This document shows positions 16,684 through 25,780 of a DNA stretch of 64,000 nt, piece after piece. The notes beneath the pieces were generated by a model. The model was not told the origin of the DNA and made no database searches. It saw nothing but the letters and a program-made list of their open reading frames with translations. The position numbers were made by a program, and so were the translations under genes. Location of the stretch: the NCBI GenBank assembly GCA_035315185.1, contig DATFYE010000081.1:33274-97273 (forward strand), in the 5' to 3' direction. Source of the DNA: JADGQN01 sp035315185 (lineage in GTDB: Bacteria; Desulfobacterota; Syntrophorhabdia; Syntrophorhabdales; WCHB1-27). Within the stretch, counting starts at the first letter, position 1. The number at the start of each line of letters is the position of its first letter.

Positions 16684-18750
16684 TCACCTCCTTACGATAT
16701 AGTTTTCATAGGGGTCGACAAAGAGTTCAGCGCCCTGAGGTACGACTATCGTCGTCTTTGTTTCCTCAACGATCGCCGGGCCAGGAATCACATGTCCATG
16801 ATGGAGCAAGTCCGGATTATAGCACGGGGCTTGTACAAATCCCCCGAGCTCCTTGAAATAGACGGGTCGCTTGCGCTTCAATGCCGCCGACGGGTCCTTG
16901 GGTCCGGCGGGCTGCTTCGCCAGCCCAAGAGGCGGCCTCATGCCTATCGCCTGGAGCTTAAGTGTCGCAAGAACAGTCGGCAAGGAAGGATCGGACCAAC
17001 CAAACAGCGCGCGGTGCTGTTCGTGGAACTTGCCGATCAGCTCCTTGAGCGTGGCCTCGGTGAAGGGCTCCCCGTCCTTTGTTTCCACAAGCGCAACGTC
17101 GACATCGTTGAGCTGTCCAAAGTAGCGCATCTCAGCGCCGCGGATCAGCTTCATGTCCTTGGTGGGCACTCCCTGCCGCTTCAAGATGGCTCTGCCTTCT
17201 TCTTCGAGGGACTTGAAGAGCTTCTTTACCGCGTTGAGATCCAGCTGGTCGTCCCTGCTGTACAGGAAGCGGTTCAAAATATACTTGTAGTCGGCGAGCG
17301 ATGCGCCGAAGGCACAGAATACGGCTGCCTGCCTGGGTATGTAGACCTGTTTAATGCCCAGCCTGGCGGCTACCGCCACCGCATGGACCGGCCCGGCTCC
17401 ACCTCCGACGACAAGGCTGAAGTTACGGGGATCGAGCCCCTTTCTGACAGCTACCAGGAAAATCTCGTTCGACATGTTGTCTTCCACCAGGGATGCTATG
17501 GCATGGGCAGCCTCGATCGTTGCTATGCCCAGGGGCCGTGCCACCTTCGTCTCGATGACTTTTTCCGCTACTCCCTTATCTAACAGGATTGTGCCTCCCA
17601 GGAAGTAATCGGCAGGGATGTATCCGAGAACCAGATCCGCATCGGTGACCGTGGGCATTCGCCCGCCTTTGCCATAACATGCCGGGCCAGGGTCGGCGCC
17701 GGCACTTTCAGGCCCTACGTAGAGCATGCCGCGCTCATCAAGCCGGGCAATGCTTCCCCCACCCGCGCCTATGCAGGCCACATCCACAGACTCGGATGCG
17801 TTCTTGTACTCCCCTATCTTCATGTGCGTGGTGGTAGTGATCTTGAGATCCGGCAGCATGCTCAAATCAGAGCTTGTTCCTCCCATATCGAGCACGATTG
17901 CGTTCTCAAAGCCCGCCAGCTTCCCCAGAAATTGTCCCAGCAGCGGTCCTGCGGCCGGCCCCGATCCAATCAAGAGAGAGGGGTTGTCCATAATCACGTC
18001 AGGAGAGGCGACACCGCCCGCACACGTGATGAGCAGCGATGTGCCCTTGAAGCGGGCGTCCTTCATGCGCTTCGTCAATGCCCTCAGAAAACGCGCAGTC
18101 ACAGGCTTTACGTAACCCGCAATTTCAGTGGTGCTGAGCCGATCATATTCCATCCATCGCCGCAGAATATGTGACGAGAGCACGACATCCGGATACTCTT
18201 TCTTTATGATCGCAGCCGCCTGTTCCTCGTGCGAAGGGTTGATGTACGAATGCAGAAAACAGACGACAGGCACTTCGACGCCATGCTCTTTGGCCTTTTT
18301 GACCGCCTTGAGCACATCGTTTCTATTTAACGGCTTAACCACCTGTCCATCGTACTGCATCCTTTCTTCGACCCCGAAGCGCAGTTGACGGGGGATCAAG
18401 TAATCCGGAGGAGGCAGTCTAAGGTTGTAGATGTCCCTCTGCCATACCTTAGAACCTAATTCCGGTATATCTCGGAAGCCCTTGGTGTGAATCAGGCAGC
18501 ACTTTGCACCCTTTTTCTCCAGGATAGCATTTGTAGACAAGGTGGTGCCGATCACCAATGCAGTCGTATCCGCCAGAATTTCTTCTGGCGTCAGCTTCCG
18601 CTGCTCAGCGAGAAGCCCGATGGAGCCCATTATGCTCTCCGATGGGTCGGCAACATTGGTTGGAAATTTGGCCGTGCTTATTTTTCGCTCTTTGTCCATC
18701 AATACAGCATCAGTAAAAGTCCCGCCCGTGTCGATGACGATTTCGAACAT
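16684..18750 (-). CDS. hyuA: Hydantoinase A/oxoprolinase-family ATPase subunit
   Basis: A 688-residue HyuA-family ATPase of the ASKHA fold. The N-terminal phosphate loop is DTGGTFTDA (residues 7-15), the second is MGGTSSDLS near residue 291, and GPACYGKGG lies near residue 355. It uses ATP to activate a carbonyl or amide oxygen in the reaction done with HyuB, as in N-methylhydantoinase, 5-oxoprolinase and the acetone or acetophenone carboxylases. It is the first gene of the minus-strand module; about 400 bases without a convincing gene lie upstream and should hold the promoter. Length is normal for the family. Confidence 0.93.
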   Translation of the reverse strand: MFEIVIDTGGTFTDAVLMDKERKISTAKFPTNVADPSESIMGSIGLLAEQRKLTPEEILADTTALVIGTTLSTNAILEKKGAKCCLIHTKGFRDIPELGSKVWQRDIYNLRLPPPDYLIPRQLRFGVEERMQYDGQVVKPLNRNDVLKAVKKAKEHGVEVPVVCFLHSYINPSHEEQAAAIIKKEYPDVVLSSHILRRWMEYDRLSTTEIAGYVKPVTARFLRALTKRMKDARFKGTSLLITCAGGVASPDVIMDNPSLLIGSGPAAGPLLGQFLGKLAGFENAIVLDMGGTSSDLSMLPDLKITTTTHMKIGEYKNASESVDVACIGAGGGSIARLDERGMLYVGPESAGADPGPACYGKGGRMPTVTDADLVLGYIPADYFLGGTILLDKGVAEKVIETKVARPLGIATIEAAHAIASLVEDNMSNEIFLVAVRKGLDPRNFSLVVGGGAGPVHAVAVAARLGIKQVYIPRQAAVFCAFGASLADYKYILNRFLYSRDDQLDLNAVKKLFKSLEEEGRAILKRQGVPTKDMKLIRGAEMRYFGQLNDVDVALVETKDGEPFTEATLKELIGKFHEQHRALFGWSDPSLPTVLATLKLQAIGMRPPLGLAKQPAGPKDPSAALKRKRPVYFKELGGFVQAPCYNPDLLHHGHVIPGPAIVEETKTTIVVPQGAELFVDPYENYIVRR

Positions 18751-19149
18751 AGCGCCCTCCCTTCCCTAGAGTCACGGTTTGGCTTCTGCCCCATGGCAGC
18801 TTCATCTCGCACATTCTGTTACGATTAAATATCACGGATGCGCTCTCTTGATTCTGTCGCTTTGTCAATCACGTGCTTTGGATTGCTGAATGAGCTGATA
18901 CAAAGCTTCGTCCATGATAGCAGCGCTAAGAGAAGCCTGTCAAGAAGTTTTTTCTTAGTCGTCGCATCCGGATAAGAGCCCAGCCTTGCTGTTCCTATTG
19001 CCTTTGTACAAGGCCATGACTGGCTCTATGACAAACCATTCGCGGAAGGATATAAGCACTGTGATGCATCGGTCCTTAAACATCGCTGCACGCCCTGCCA
19101 TACATTGGTGTGGATGGCGAATGGGTGTATGAATGAAAGAGAACTGGTA
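18751..19149. other. Intergenic region without a convincing gene
   Basis: About 400 bases separate the divergent-side end of hyuA from the B3/B4-domain gene. A plus-strand frame is open from roughly 18970 to beyond 19200, with a few Cys residues, but it has no usable start and runs into the antisense of the B3/B4 gene. I see no clear terminator, repeat or RNA. The hyuA promoter must lie here but no good -35/-10 pair was found. Confidence 0.5.
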
Positions 19150-19851
19150 TTAACTGATGTGGAACTCTGTAGCAGGATGGCTTGCGGTAACTATGTCTCT
19201 GTGAATGATGCTCCCGAGACCGTCCCGTGAAAGGCAAGAATCGATCCTTTCCATGATCTCATCGCAGAGAGCAACGTCCACACCCTCCATGATATCTATG
19301 GGCATGAATACATAGTTCGTCTGGGGCGTAACCTTATCCTTGCTCGACTGTCTCCAGACCCACCGCCTGGTGAGCACATCTTTCTCGTCTCTATAAATGA
19401 CCTCGCCTTTTTCAGCCGTTTCCTGATCACCACCGTCCATGGGCGTGAAGGGTTCGCCCCCCTCGGCAAAACCGAGAAAAATGTTCTCCTCAAGAGGCGC
19501 AAGATCATGGCCCCCTACAGGCACCAGATAATCGAGGGAAATTGCATTGTATAGGTCCACGATGGGATTTACTCTCGGGAAAGGACCCCCTTTCAAGGCG
19601 CGCCGCAGAAGTGACTCAATAGAACTGAGGTACTTTGATGCGGGGATGCCTACTTTAGTAAACGCCTGCCTCCACACTCTTATGTGCGGATGGTCCTGCG
19701 GTTTTTCGTAGGGAAAATTGGTGCGGAGCCGCTCGATGACGGGCTCCAGGATGTCGTCGCCGTATTTCGTATTGTCAGTCCGGCAGATGAGGGTTCCTAC
19801 AGAAAGACCCGGAAAGAGATCAAAGAGTCTCTTGGCGACGCTAAATATCAT
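19150..19851 (-). CDS. B3/B4 tRNA-editing-domain protein
   Basis: A 233-residue stand-alone protein resembling the B3/B4 domain of phenylalanyl-tRNA synthetase beta. Characteristic blocks are FPRVNPIVDLYNAISLDYLVPVGGHDL around residues 95-120 and the GE(V)IYRDEKDVLTRRWVWRQS region after it. Stand-alone members are thought to hydrolyse mischarged tRNAs or modify aminoacyl substrates, but this one's activity is not known. It lies 75 bases downstream of atpC on the same strand and may be transcribed with the ATP synthase operon without a functional link. Confidence 0.8.
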   Translation of the reverse strand: MIFSVAKRLFDLFPGLSVGTLICRTDNTKYGDDILEPVIERLRTNFPYEKPQDHPHIRVWRQAFTKVGIPASKYLSSIESLLRRALKGGPFPRVNPIVDLYNAISLDYLVPVGGHDLAPLEENIFLGFAEGGEPFTPMDGGDQETAEKGEVIYRDEKDVLTRRWVWRQSSKDKVTPQTNYVFMPIDIMEGVDVALCDEIMERIDSCLSRDGLGSIIHRDIVTASHPATEFHIS

Positions 19852-19926
19852 GATTGAAGATCAGTATTGCATAGCACCGGTGAAACAGCATGGACAAGTA
19901 TCACCGATGAATCTTATGCCATGAGA

Positions 19927-20346
19927 TCACGATGAGGTTTTGGATGCTGCTGAAATCCGGGCGATGGCGCGTAGTAGAGCCAGCTCGAACAGTCTGTACT
20001 CTTTATCGTCGGAAGAGAGGCTGCTGAGCGCTGATTCAGCCCTCTCCTTTGCCCTTTTTGCCCTGTCAACGTCTATTTCATGGGCGAACTCAGCGGTTTG
20101 GAGGAGGAACGTGACCTTGTCGCTCACCACCTCAGCGAATCCGCCACTTGTAGCAAGGTAATGTGTCTCGTTGCCTGTCATGTAATGTACCTCGCCAGGC
20201 ACAATGGAGGTAAGAAAAGTTATATGACCCGGCAGGACACCGAACTCTCCCAGGGCACCCGGAGCTTCAACCATATCGACGTCTTCTGATACCACCACCC
20301 TCTCCGGGGTGATGACTTCGAGGTGCAGCAGTTCCACGTTAGTCAC
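19927..20346 (-). CDS. atpC: ATP synthase F1 epsilon subunit
   Basis: A 139-residue epsilon subunit of the F1 rotor stalk. The N-terminal beta-sandwich begins LHLEVITPERVVVSEDVDMVEAPGALGEFGVLPGH, given here as motif GALGEFGVLPGH near residue 30, and a two-helix C-terminal domain follows (about residues 85-135). It overlaps atpD by 8 bases and is the last subunit gene of the cluster. The C-terminal helices are present, so the subunit could take the inhibitory extended form. Confidence 0.95.
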   Translation of the reverse strand: MTNVELLHLEVITPERVVVSEDVDMVEAPGALGEFGVLPGHITFLTSIVPGEVHYMTGNETHYLATSGGFAEVVSDKVTFLLQTAEFAHEIDVDRAKRAKERAESALSSLSSDDKEYRLFELALLRAIARISAASKTSS

Positions 20347-21757
20347 CCATCAGTTTTTTGGCCTTCTCGACTGCTTCCTCGATGGTGCCCACCATGTAAA
20401 AGGCTTGCTCGGGAAGATCATCATGCTTGCCTTCGGCGATCTCTTTGAAGCCCTTGACCGTATCCTTCAGCGGCACGTATTTTCCGGGTGACCCGGTGAA
20501 TGCTTCTGCGACAAAGAAGGGTTGCGACAGAAATCTCTGAATCTTTCGTGCCCTTGCCACAGTCACCTTGTCCTCTTCGGAGAGCTCGTCCATACCGAGG
20601 ATTGCGATGATGTCCTGAAGTTCCTTGTATTTCTGCAGAATCCTCTGGACCTCGCGCGCCACGGAGTAGTGCTCTTCGCCAAGCACCTTGGGATCAAGAA
20701 TCCGGCTCGTTGAATCGAGAGGGTCGACAGCCGGGTAAATACCGAGTTCAACTATCTGCCTCGAAAGGACGGTGGTTGCATCCAGATGAGCGAAGGTAGT
20801 CGCAGGGGCAGGGTCGGTGAGGTCATCTGCCGGCACGTAGATAGCCTGCACAGAGGTGATCGAACCGCGAAGCGTCGAGGTGATACGTTCCTCCAGCTCT
20901 CCGAGGTCAGTAGCCAGCGTCGGCTGGTACCCGACCGCCGAGGGCATTCTGCCGAGCAGGGCGGAGACTTCGGAATTTGCCTGCGTGAATCTGAAGATGT
21001 TGTCGATGAAGAGCAGCACGTCCTGTCCTTCTTCATCCCTGAAATATTCCGCGGCAGTGAGCGCTGTGAGGCCTACCCTAGCCCTTGCACCGGGAACCTC
21101 CGTCATCTGCCCGTATATGAGTGCCGTCTTGTCGATAACGCCCGAACCCTTCATTTCGAGCCAGAGGTCGTTGCCTTCTCTTGTGCGTTCCCCCACGCCG
21201 CCAAAAACGGATATGCCACCGTGCTGCATGGCTATGTTGTGGATCATCTCCATGATGATGACTGTCTTGCCAACGCCTGCGCCACCGAACAGCCCCACCT
21301 TGCCGCCCTTGGGATAGGGTTCCAGAAGATCGATGACTTTGACGCCCGTCTCAAGAAGCTCGATTCTCGTGTTCTGCATGACGAGTGTTGGTGCGGGCCG
21401 GTGAATGGGGTATCTTTTTTCCGTCTTTAGAGGTGGTCCGTCGTCCACGGCCACGCCTACCACGTTAATCACCCTGCCAAGCACTTCTTTGCCAACAGGG
21501 ACGGTGATGCCCTCTCCCTTGTAAGCAGCGTCCTGCCCCCGCCTTACGCCATCCGTGGTCTCCATGGCAATGCACCGGACCGTGCTGTCACCCAGATGCT
21601 GTGCGACTTCCAGGATCAGGTTTTCCGGTTTATCATTAATGGTCGGATTAGTCAGGTATACGGCCCCGTAAATAGGCGGAAGGTTGTCGGGCGGGAACCG
21701 TAAGTCCACCACAGTCCCTATGACCTGTACCACCTTCCCCGTTACTTCAGTGCTCAT
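20339..21757 (-). CDS. atpD: ATP synthase F1 beta subunit
   Basis: A 472-residue catalytic beta subunit. The Walker A motif GGAGVGKT lies near residue 153, the catalytic GERTREGND block near residue 188, and Walker B LLFIDNIFRF near residue 248; the DELSEEDK region near residue 395 is the DELSEED lever that couples catalysis to rotation. It lies in the usual order gamma-beta-epsilon. Length is typical and no key residue is missing. Confidence 0.98.
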   Translation of the reverse strand: MSTEVTGKVVQVIGTVVDLRFPPDNLPPIYGAVYLTNPTINDKPENLILEVAQHLGDSTVRCIAMETTDGVRRGQDAAYKGEGITVPVGKEVLGRVINVVGVAVDDGPPLKTEKRYPIHRPAPTLVMQNTRIELLETGVKVIDLLEPYPKGGKVGLFGGAGVGKTVIIMEMIHNIAMQHGGISVFGGVGERTREGNDLWLEMKGSGVIDKTALIYGQMTEVPGARARVGLTALTAAEYFRDEEGQDVLLFIDNIFRFTQANSEVSALLGRMPSAVGYQPTLATDLGELEERITSTLRGSITSVQAIYVPADDLTDPAPATTFAHLDATTVLSRQIVELGIYPAVDPLDSTSRILDPKVLGEEHYSVAREVQRILQKYKELQDIIAILGMDELSEEDKVTVARARKIQRFLSQPFFVAEAFTGSPGKYVPLKDTVKGFKEIAEGKHDDLPEQAFYMVGTIEEAVEKAKKLMGD

Positions 21758-21772
21758 CGTGATTTCCTCCTT

Positions 21773-22633
21773 CTACGCGCTTTGCAGGGCCTCTGCGCCG
21801 CCGACAATATCCATCATTTCATTGGTGATGCTTTGCTGGCGTGTTTTGTTATAGACCAGTGTCAGGTAGGTGATCAGCTCACCGCAGTTGTTTGTAGCGT
21901 TTTCCATGGCGGCCATTCTTGCCGCATGCTCGGAGGTCTGTGATTCGGCCAGGGCGAAGTAGATCTTGGTCTTGATGAATTGAGGGATCAACTCGTAGAT
22001 GATCTCCTCCATCTTCGGCTCGTAGAGATAATCGAGCATCTCTTCGCTCTCAGCGACTGTTATGGGAAGAAACTCCTGGAAGACGACCTCCTGCCTGACC
22101 GCTGATCTGAAGTGTGTATAAATCAAATAGACCTTGTCGTACTCGCCGTCCATGTAGAGGTTAGTGATGTCAGACGCGATGGCATCGACCACGCCGGGGT
22201 CGACCGTCTTCACATCGATCCATTCTTTGACGGTCTGGATGTGTCTTCTCTTAAAGTAATCGCGTATCTTTTTCCCCACGAGATAGACGCCAACCTTTTC
22301 GTACTTCCCTTGATTCGTCCGAATGAAATCCTCTACTGCTTTTCCGATATTGAGGTTAAAAGCTCCGGAGAGCCCGCGGTCCGATGCGATGGGCAGAAGC
22401 AGCACATTCTTTATCTCCTCCTTTTTTGCAAGGAGAGGGTGTGCATCTTCAGGAAGGCGCGAAGCCACGCGCCTTAAGAGCTCTTCAATTTTTCCCGCGT
22501 ACGACGTGACGCGTTCAAGCGTGGTCTGTGCTCTCGCCAGCTTGGAGGCGGAGACCATCCGCATGGTCCGGGTGATCGTCTGCGTGCTTTGTATGCTGTT
22601 TATCTTTCGTCTGACATCGCGTAGTGTCGCCAT
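21773..22633 (-). CDS. atpG: ATP synthase F1 gamma subunit
   Basis: A 286-residue gamma subunit, the central rotor shaft. The N-terminal helix starts RDVRRKINSIQSTQTITRTM and the C-terminal helix ends NKTRQQSITNEMMDIVGGAEAL, which together form the coiled coil inside the alpha3beta3 ring. SDRGLSGAFN near residue 84 is the typical middle motif. It starts 11 bases after atpA ends and is followed 15 bases later by atpD. Confidence 0.97.
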   Translation of the reverse strand: MATLRDVRRKINSIQSTQTITRTMRMVSASKLARAQTTLERVTSYAGKIEELLRRVASRLPEDAHPLLAKKEEIKNVLLLPIASDRGLSGAFNLNIGKAVEDFIRTNQGKYEKVGVYLVGKKIRDYFKRRHIQTVKEWIDVKTVDPGVVDAIASDITNLYMDGEYDKVYLIYTHFRSAVRQEVVFQEFLPITVAESEEMLDYLYEPKMEEIIYELIPQFIKTKIYFALAESQTSEHAARMAAMENATNNCGELITYLTLVYNKTRQQSITNEMMDIVGGAEALQSA

Positions 22634-22644
22634 AGTTTATCTGT

Positions 22645-24153
22645 TTACGGTTTGAATTTTTCTTTAAAGGCATCCAGGGCCTTTTTCAGGCTCTCTTCCG
22701 TTGCAGGCTCGATCTGTTTTTTGTCACGCACCGCCTTGAATAGATCCGAGTGCTCCGCCTCAATATAGGCAAGCATCTCCTTCTCGTATTTCAGGAGGGC
22801 CGACTCCGGGTACTGATCGATGTACCCGTTCGTCCCGGCGTAAAGAAGCACTATCTGCTGCTCGACTGCATAGGGCGCGTACAGATCCTGCTTGAGAAGC
22901 TCGGTCAGGCGCGATCCGCGAGCCAAAAGGGCCTGTGTAGACTTGTCCAGGTCACTGCCGAACTTGGCGAACGCAGCCATCTCTCTATACTGAGCAAGCT
23001 CCAGTCTGAGCCTGCCTGCAACCTGCTTCATGCCCTTTGTCTGTGCGTTGCCACCCACGCGCGACACGGATAAGCCTACGTTGATGGCGGGCCTGATACC
23101 GGAGTAAAAAAGTTCCGGCTCAAGATATATCTGTCCATCAGTAATGGAGATTACGTTCGTGGGAATATATGCCGATACGTCACCTGCCTGGGTCTCAATG
23201 ATCGGTAAAGCGGTGAGCGATCCTCCTCCGTGCGCATCGTCCCACTTCGAAGCCCGCTCCAGCAATCTCGAATGGAGGTAGAAGATGTCCCCGGGGAACG
23301 CTTCCCGTGCGGGTGGACGGCGGAGCAGCAAGGAGAGCTGGCGGTATGCAACAGCGTGCTTGGAGAGATCATCGTAGGCAACGAGCGCGTGCTTTCCCGT
23401 ATTCATGAAGTACTCACCTATGGAACAGCCTGAAAAAGGGGCAAGGTACTGCAACGGTGCGGGGTCGCTGGCTGTTGCAGCGACAATTACCGTATATTCC
23501 ATGGCGCCGTGGGCGGTCAGCACATCCACCAGGCGCGCGACCGATGAGCGCTTCTGGCCGATCGCTACGTAAATACAGTAAACACCCTTACCCTTCTGGT
23601 TGATGATCGTATCGATGATGATGGCTGTCTTGCCGGTGCCTCTGTCACCGATGATCAGTTCTCTCTGGCCTCTCCCGATAGGGATCATGGCATCTATGGC
23701 TTTGATGCCTGTCTGGAGCGGTTCTTTTACCGGTTGTCTCACAACGACACCTGGTGCGCGCTGCTCGACGTTTCTGAATTCTTTGGTCTCAATGGGGCCT
23801 TTTCCATCAAGCGGGTTGCCGAGCGCGTCGACCACCCTGCCGATAAGTGCTTCGCCCACAGGCACCTGGGCAATCCTTGAGGTCCTCTTGACGAGGTCAC
23901 CCTCTTTTATGTCGTAGTCCTGACCGAAGACGACCACACCGACATTATCCTCCTCCAGGTTGAGAACCATGCCCTCGATATTGTGCGGGAACTCCACGAG
24001 CTCTCCTGCCATGGCATTCTCAAGGCCGTAAATGCGCGCGATGCCATCACCCACGGAAATGACCGTGCCGGTCTCCTGGAGGTCGATCTCCCTCTCGAAG
24101 CCCGCTATCTTCTGTTCTATGATCCTGCTTATTTCGTCTGCTTTAACCGCCAT
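22645..24153 (-). CDS. atpA: ATP synthase F1 alpha subunit
   Basis: A 502-residue non-catalytic alpha subunit. Walker A is GDRGTGKT near residue 170, and the conserved segments GIARIYGLENAMAGELVEF near residue 35 and SISDGQIYLE-like region near residue 345 are in place. It binds nucleotide without turning it over and anchors the delta subunit. It follows atpH by 4 bases in the conserved F1 order. Confidence 0.98.
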   Translation of the reverse strand: MAVKADEISRIIEQKIAGFEREIDLQETGTVISVGDGIARIYGLENAMAGELVEFPHNIEGMVLNLEEDNVGVVVFGQDYDIKEGDLVKRTSRIAQVPVGEALIGRVVDALGNPLDGKGPIETKEFRNVEQRAPGVVVRQPVKEPLQTGIKAIDAMIPIGRGQRELIIGDRGTGKTAIIIDTIINQKGKGVYCIYVAIGQKRSSVARLVDVLTAHGAMEYTVIVAATASDPAPLQYLAPFSGCSIGEYFMNTGKHALVAYDDLSKHAVAYRQLSLLLRRPPAREAFPGDIFYLHSRLLERASKWDDAHGGGSLTALPIIETQAGDVSAYIPTNVISITDGQIYLEPELFYSGIRPAINVGLSVSRVGGNAQTKGMKQVAGRLRLELAQYREMAAFAKFGSDLDKSTQALLARGSRLTELLKQDLYAPYAVEQQIVLLYAGTNGYIDQYPESALLKYEKEMLAYIEAEHSDLFKAVRDKKQIEPATEESLKKALDAFKEKFKP

Positions 24154-24157
24154 AATT

Positions 24158-24700
24158 CTACTCCTTCATGATCCGTTCGTTCAGGATCTCAAGCTGCCGC
24201 CTGACAGTCCCGTCGATCCTCAAACCACCGATTACAACCTTGACCCCCCCAATCAACGCTCTATCCTCAGTTACGGCAAGTTCCACCTTCTTCTGCAGCC
24301 TCTGACTCAGGGCAGCCTCAATGCGCGCCCTGGCATCGCTCGCAAGTGGATAGGCCGTATAAAGAACGCCTTTGGCCCGCCCTTCCTTTTCATCAACCAA
24401 TGCCGCGTATTCCTCTTTGACGAGTGGCAAATAGGTGATCCTGTTCTTCTCAAGGAGCATCTGGATCGTGCCTGCGACGGTGGAGCTTATACCAAGGAGG
24501 CGCACCACTTCGGAAAGCAGATCCCTTCGTTTCGCCATTTCGATCAGCGGGAGCATAAGGGTGGTTTTCAGTCTCGGTTCTCCTTCAACGAGTTTAAGGA
24601 GCGCGTCCAGCTCGCCCAGATACTTTCTGTAGTTGCCGTCTTTTTCCCCGGCCCCGAACAGAGCCTTTGCATACCGTCTTGCAATCGAGTGGCTTATCAA
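24158..24700 (-). CDS. atpH: ATP synthase F1 delta subunit
   Basis: A 180-residue delta (OSCP-type) subunit that joins the F1 head to the b/b' stalk. The N-terminal helical domain begins SIARRYAKALFGAGEKDG and the C-terminal part has the family-typical segment LIGGVKVVIGGLRIDGTVRRQLE, given here as GGLRIDGTVRRQLE near residue 160. It overlaps the preceding b subunit gene by 4 bases (ATGA-type). Confidence 0.95.
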   Translation of the reverse strand: MISHSIARRYAKALFGAGEKDGNYRKYLGELDALLKLVEGEPRLKTTLMLPLIEMAKRRDLLSEVVRLLGISSTVAGTIQMLLEKNRITYLPLVKEEYAALVDEKEGRAKGVLYTAYPLASDARARIEAALSQRLQKKVELAVTEDRALIGGVKVVIGGLRIDGTVRRQLEILNERIMKE

Positions 24701-25197
24701 TGTTCTTGGCCTCTCTGCCCTCGCAGGCTTTCAATAAACTCATCGACCATCTTGTTGTGATCCTCTTCCTTGAAGATCTGTCTGACTGCAGTCTCAGCAT
24801 CCTGTAAAGTCCGACGCGCTATCTGGGCCTGTACCGCAGTCATTGCGTCTTTCATCTCCTGATCATAGGCAAGTTGCGCTTGCCGCTGGATGCGCTCGGC
24901 CAAGGAATGAGCTTCGGCCACTATTTTCGATTTTTCTTGTTCAGCCTCTTCGGTGACTGCTCTGCGGAACGCTTCCATCTCTTGATCAAGTCCGGCAAGT
25001 TTGGCCTCGTAAGTTTTCTTAAGGCCTTCAGCCTCTTTGAGCAAGCGATCTGCTTCGTCGATTTTTTCTTTGACGGCATTGCGCCGGTTCTGCAAAAAAT
25101 CCTTGAAGGGCTTCGCCGCGAACTTGAGCAAAATCCCCAGCATGACAGCAAAGTTCAGGAGCTTTACAAGGAATGACCAGGGTTCCGGCAGTGTCAT
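24697..25197 (-). CDS. atpF: ATP synthase F0 b subunit
   Basis: A 166-residue peripheral-stalk subunit. One N-terminal membrane segment (about residues 8-28, around LNFAVMLGILLKF) is followed by a long, highly charged coiled coil. It shares one base with the preceding b' gene (TGATG junction), so the two are translationally coupled and form the b/b' heterodimer. The a and c subunit genes are not in this cluster. Confidence 0.92.
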   Translation of the reverse strand: MTLPEPWSFLVKLLNFAVMLGILLKFAAKPFKDFLQNRRNAVKEKIDEADRLLKEAEGLKKTYEAKLAGLDQEMEAFRRAVTEEAEQEKSKIVAEAHSLAERIQRQAQLAYDQEMKDAMTAVQAQIARRTLQDAETAVRQIFKEEDHNKMVDEFIESLRGQRGQEH

Positions 25198-25622
25198 CAG
25201 CCACCCCTCCTAAGTATACGTGCGACTACCTCTTGCGAGAGCCGGTCAGCCTCACCTGATAACCGTTGAAGAGCAGCATCGCTTTCAGCCTTGACCCGTT
25301 CCTTCATCTTATCCAGCTCGGAGGTAAGCTCTCGCCTTGCCTCTTCAATTACTTTCATCGATGCGGTCTGGGCCTCTTTCACCGTGGCTTCCCGAGAATC
25401 GAGAATCGGGCGCCTGCGTTCCCTGGCGCTATCCTCGTAACTTTTCTCGATCTCTGCGGCCTGCCTGTTGTCCTCCTCTACCTTCTCGGAGAGTGCCTGT
25501 ATGAACGCTCGGCGCCTGGCCAGGGCTTTGAGCACGGGCTTGAAAAGAAGGAAGTTGAGCAGGATGAGGAGAATGATAAGATTAGCGAATTGGACAAGGA
25601 TGGTATAATTAAAGTCAAGCAA
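25197..25622 (-). CDS. ATP synthase F0 b' subunit
   Basis: A 141-residue b-type stalk subunit with one N-terminal membrane segment (residues 8-28, around FANLIILLILLNFLLF) and a charged coiled coil. It is shorter than the b subunit encoded next to it, as expected for b'. It is the first gene of the F1/stalk cluster; 158 bases separate it from parB, room for a promoter. Paired b and b' genes next to parAB with a and c elsewhere is a pattern known from deltaproteobacteria. Confidence 0.9.
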   Translation of the reverse strand: MLDFNYTILVQFANLIILLILLNFLLFKPVLKALARRRAFIQALSEKVEEDNRQAAEIEKSYEDSARERRRPILDSREATVKEAQTASMKVIEEARRELTSELDKMKERVKAESDAALQRLSGEADRLSQEVVARILRRGG

Positions 25623-25780
25623 GTCTCATATCCTCTGCCTGAAAGAATAGCCCCGCACAGCCGCTTCACATTTTAGCCGGCATGGGAGCCTGCTACGGTA
25701 AGACCTTGAAATTTACTACAAAAAGGTCCCCCGGCGCAAGGTTTTTTTAGCGCATGTGGGGAAATGTGTGCTTTCCCGCC

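Noticed and set aside
18970..19230. An open plus-strand frame with several Cys residues
   Set aside because: No start codon with a ribosome site, and its second half is only the antisense of the B3/B4 gene.
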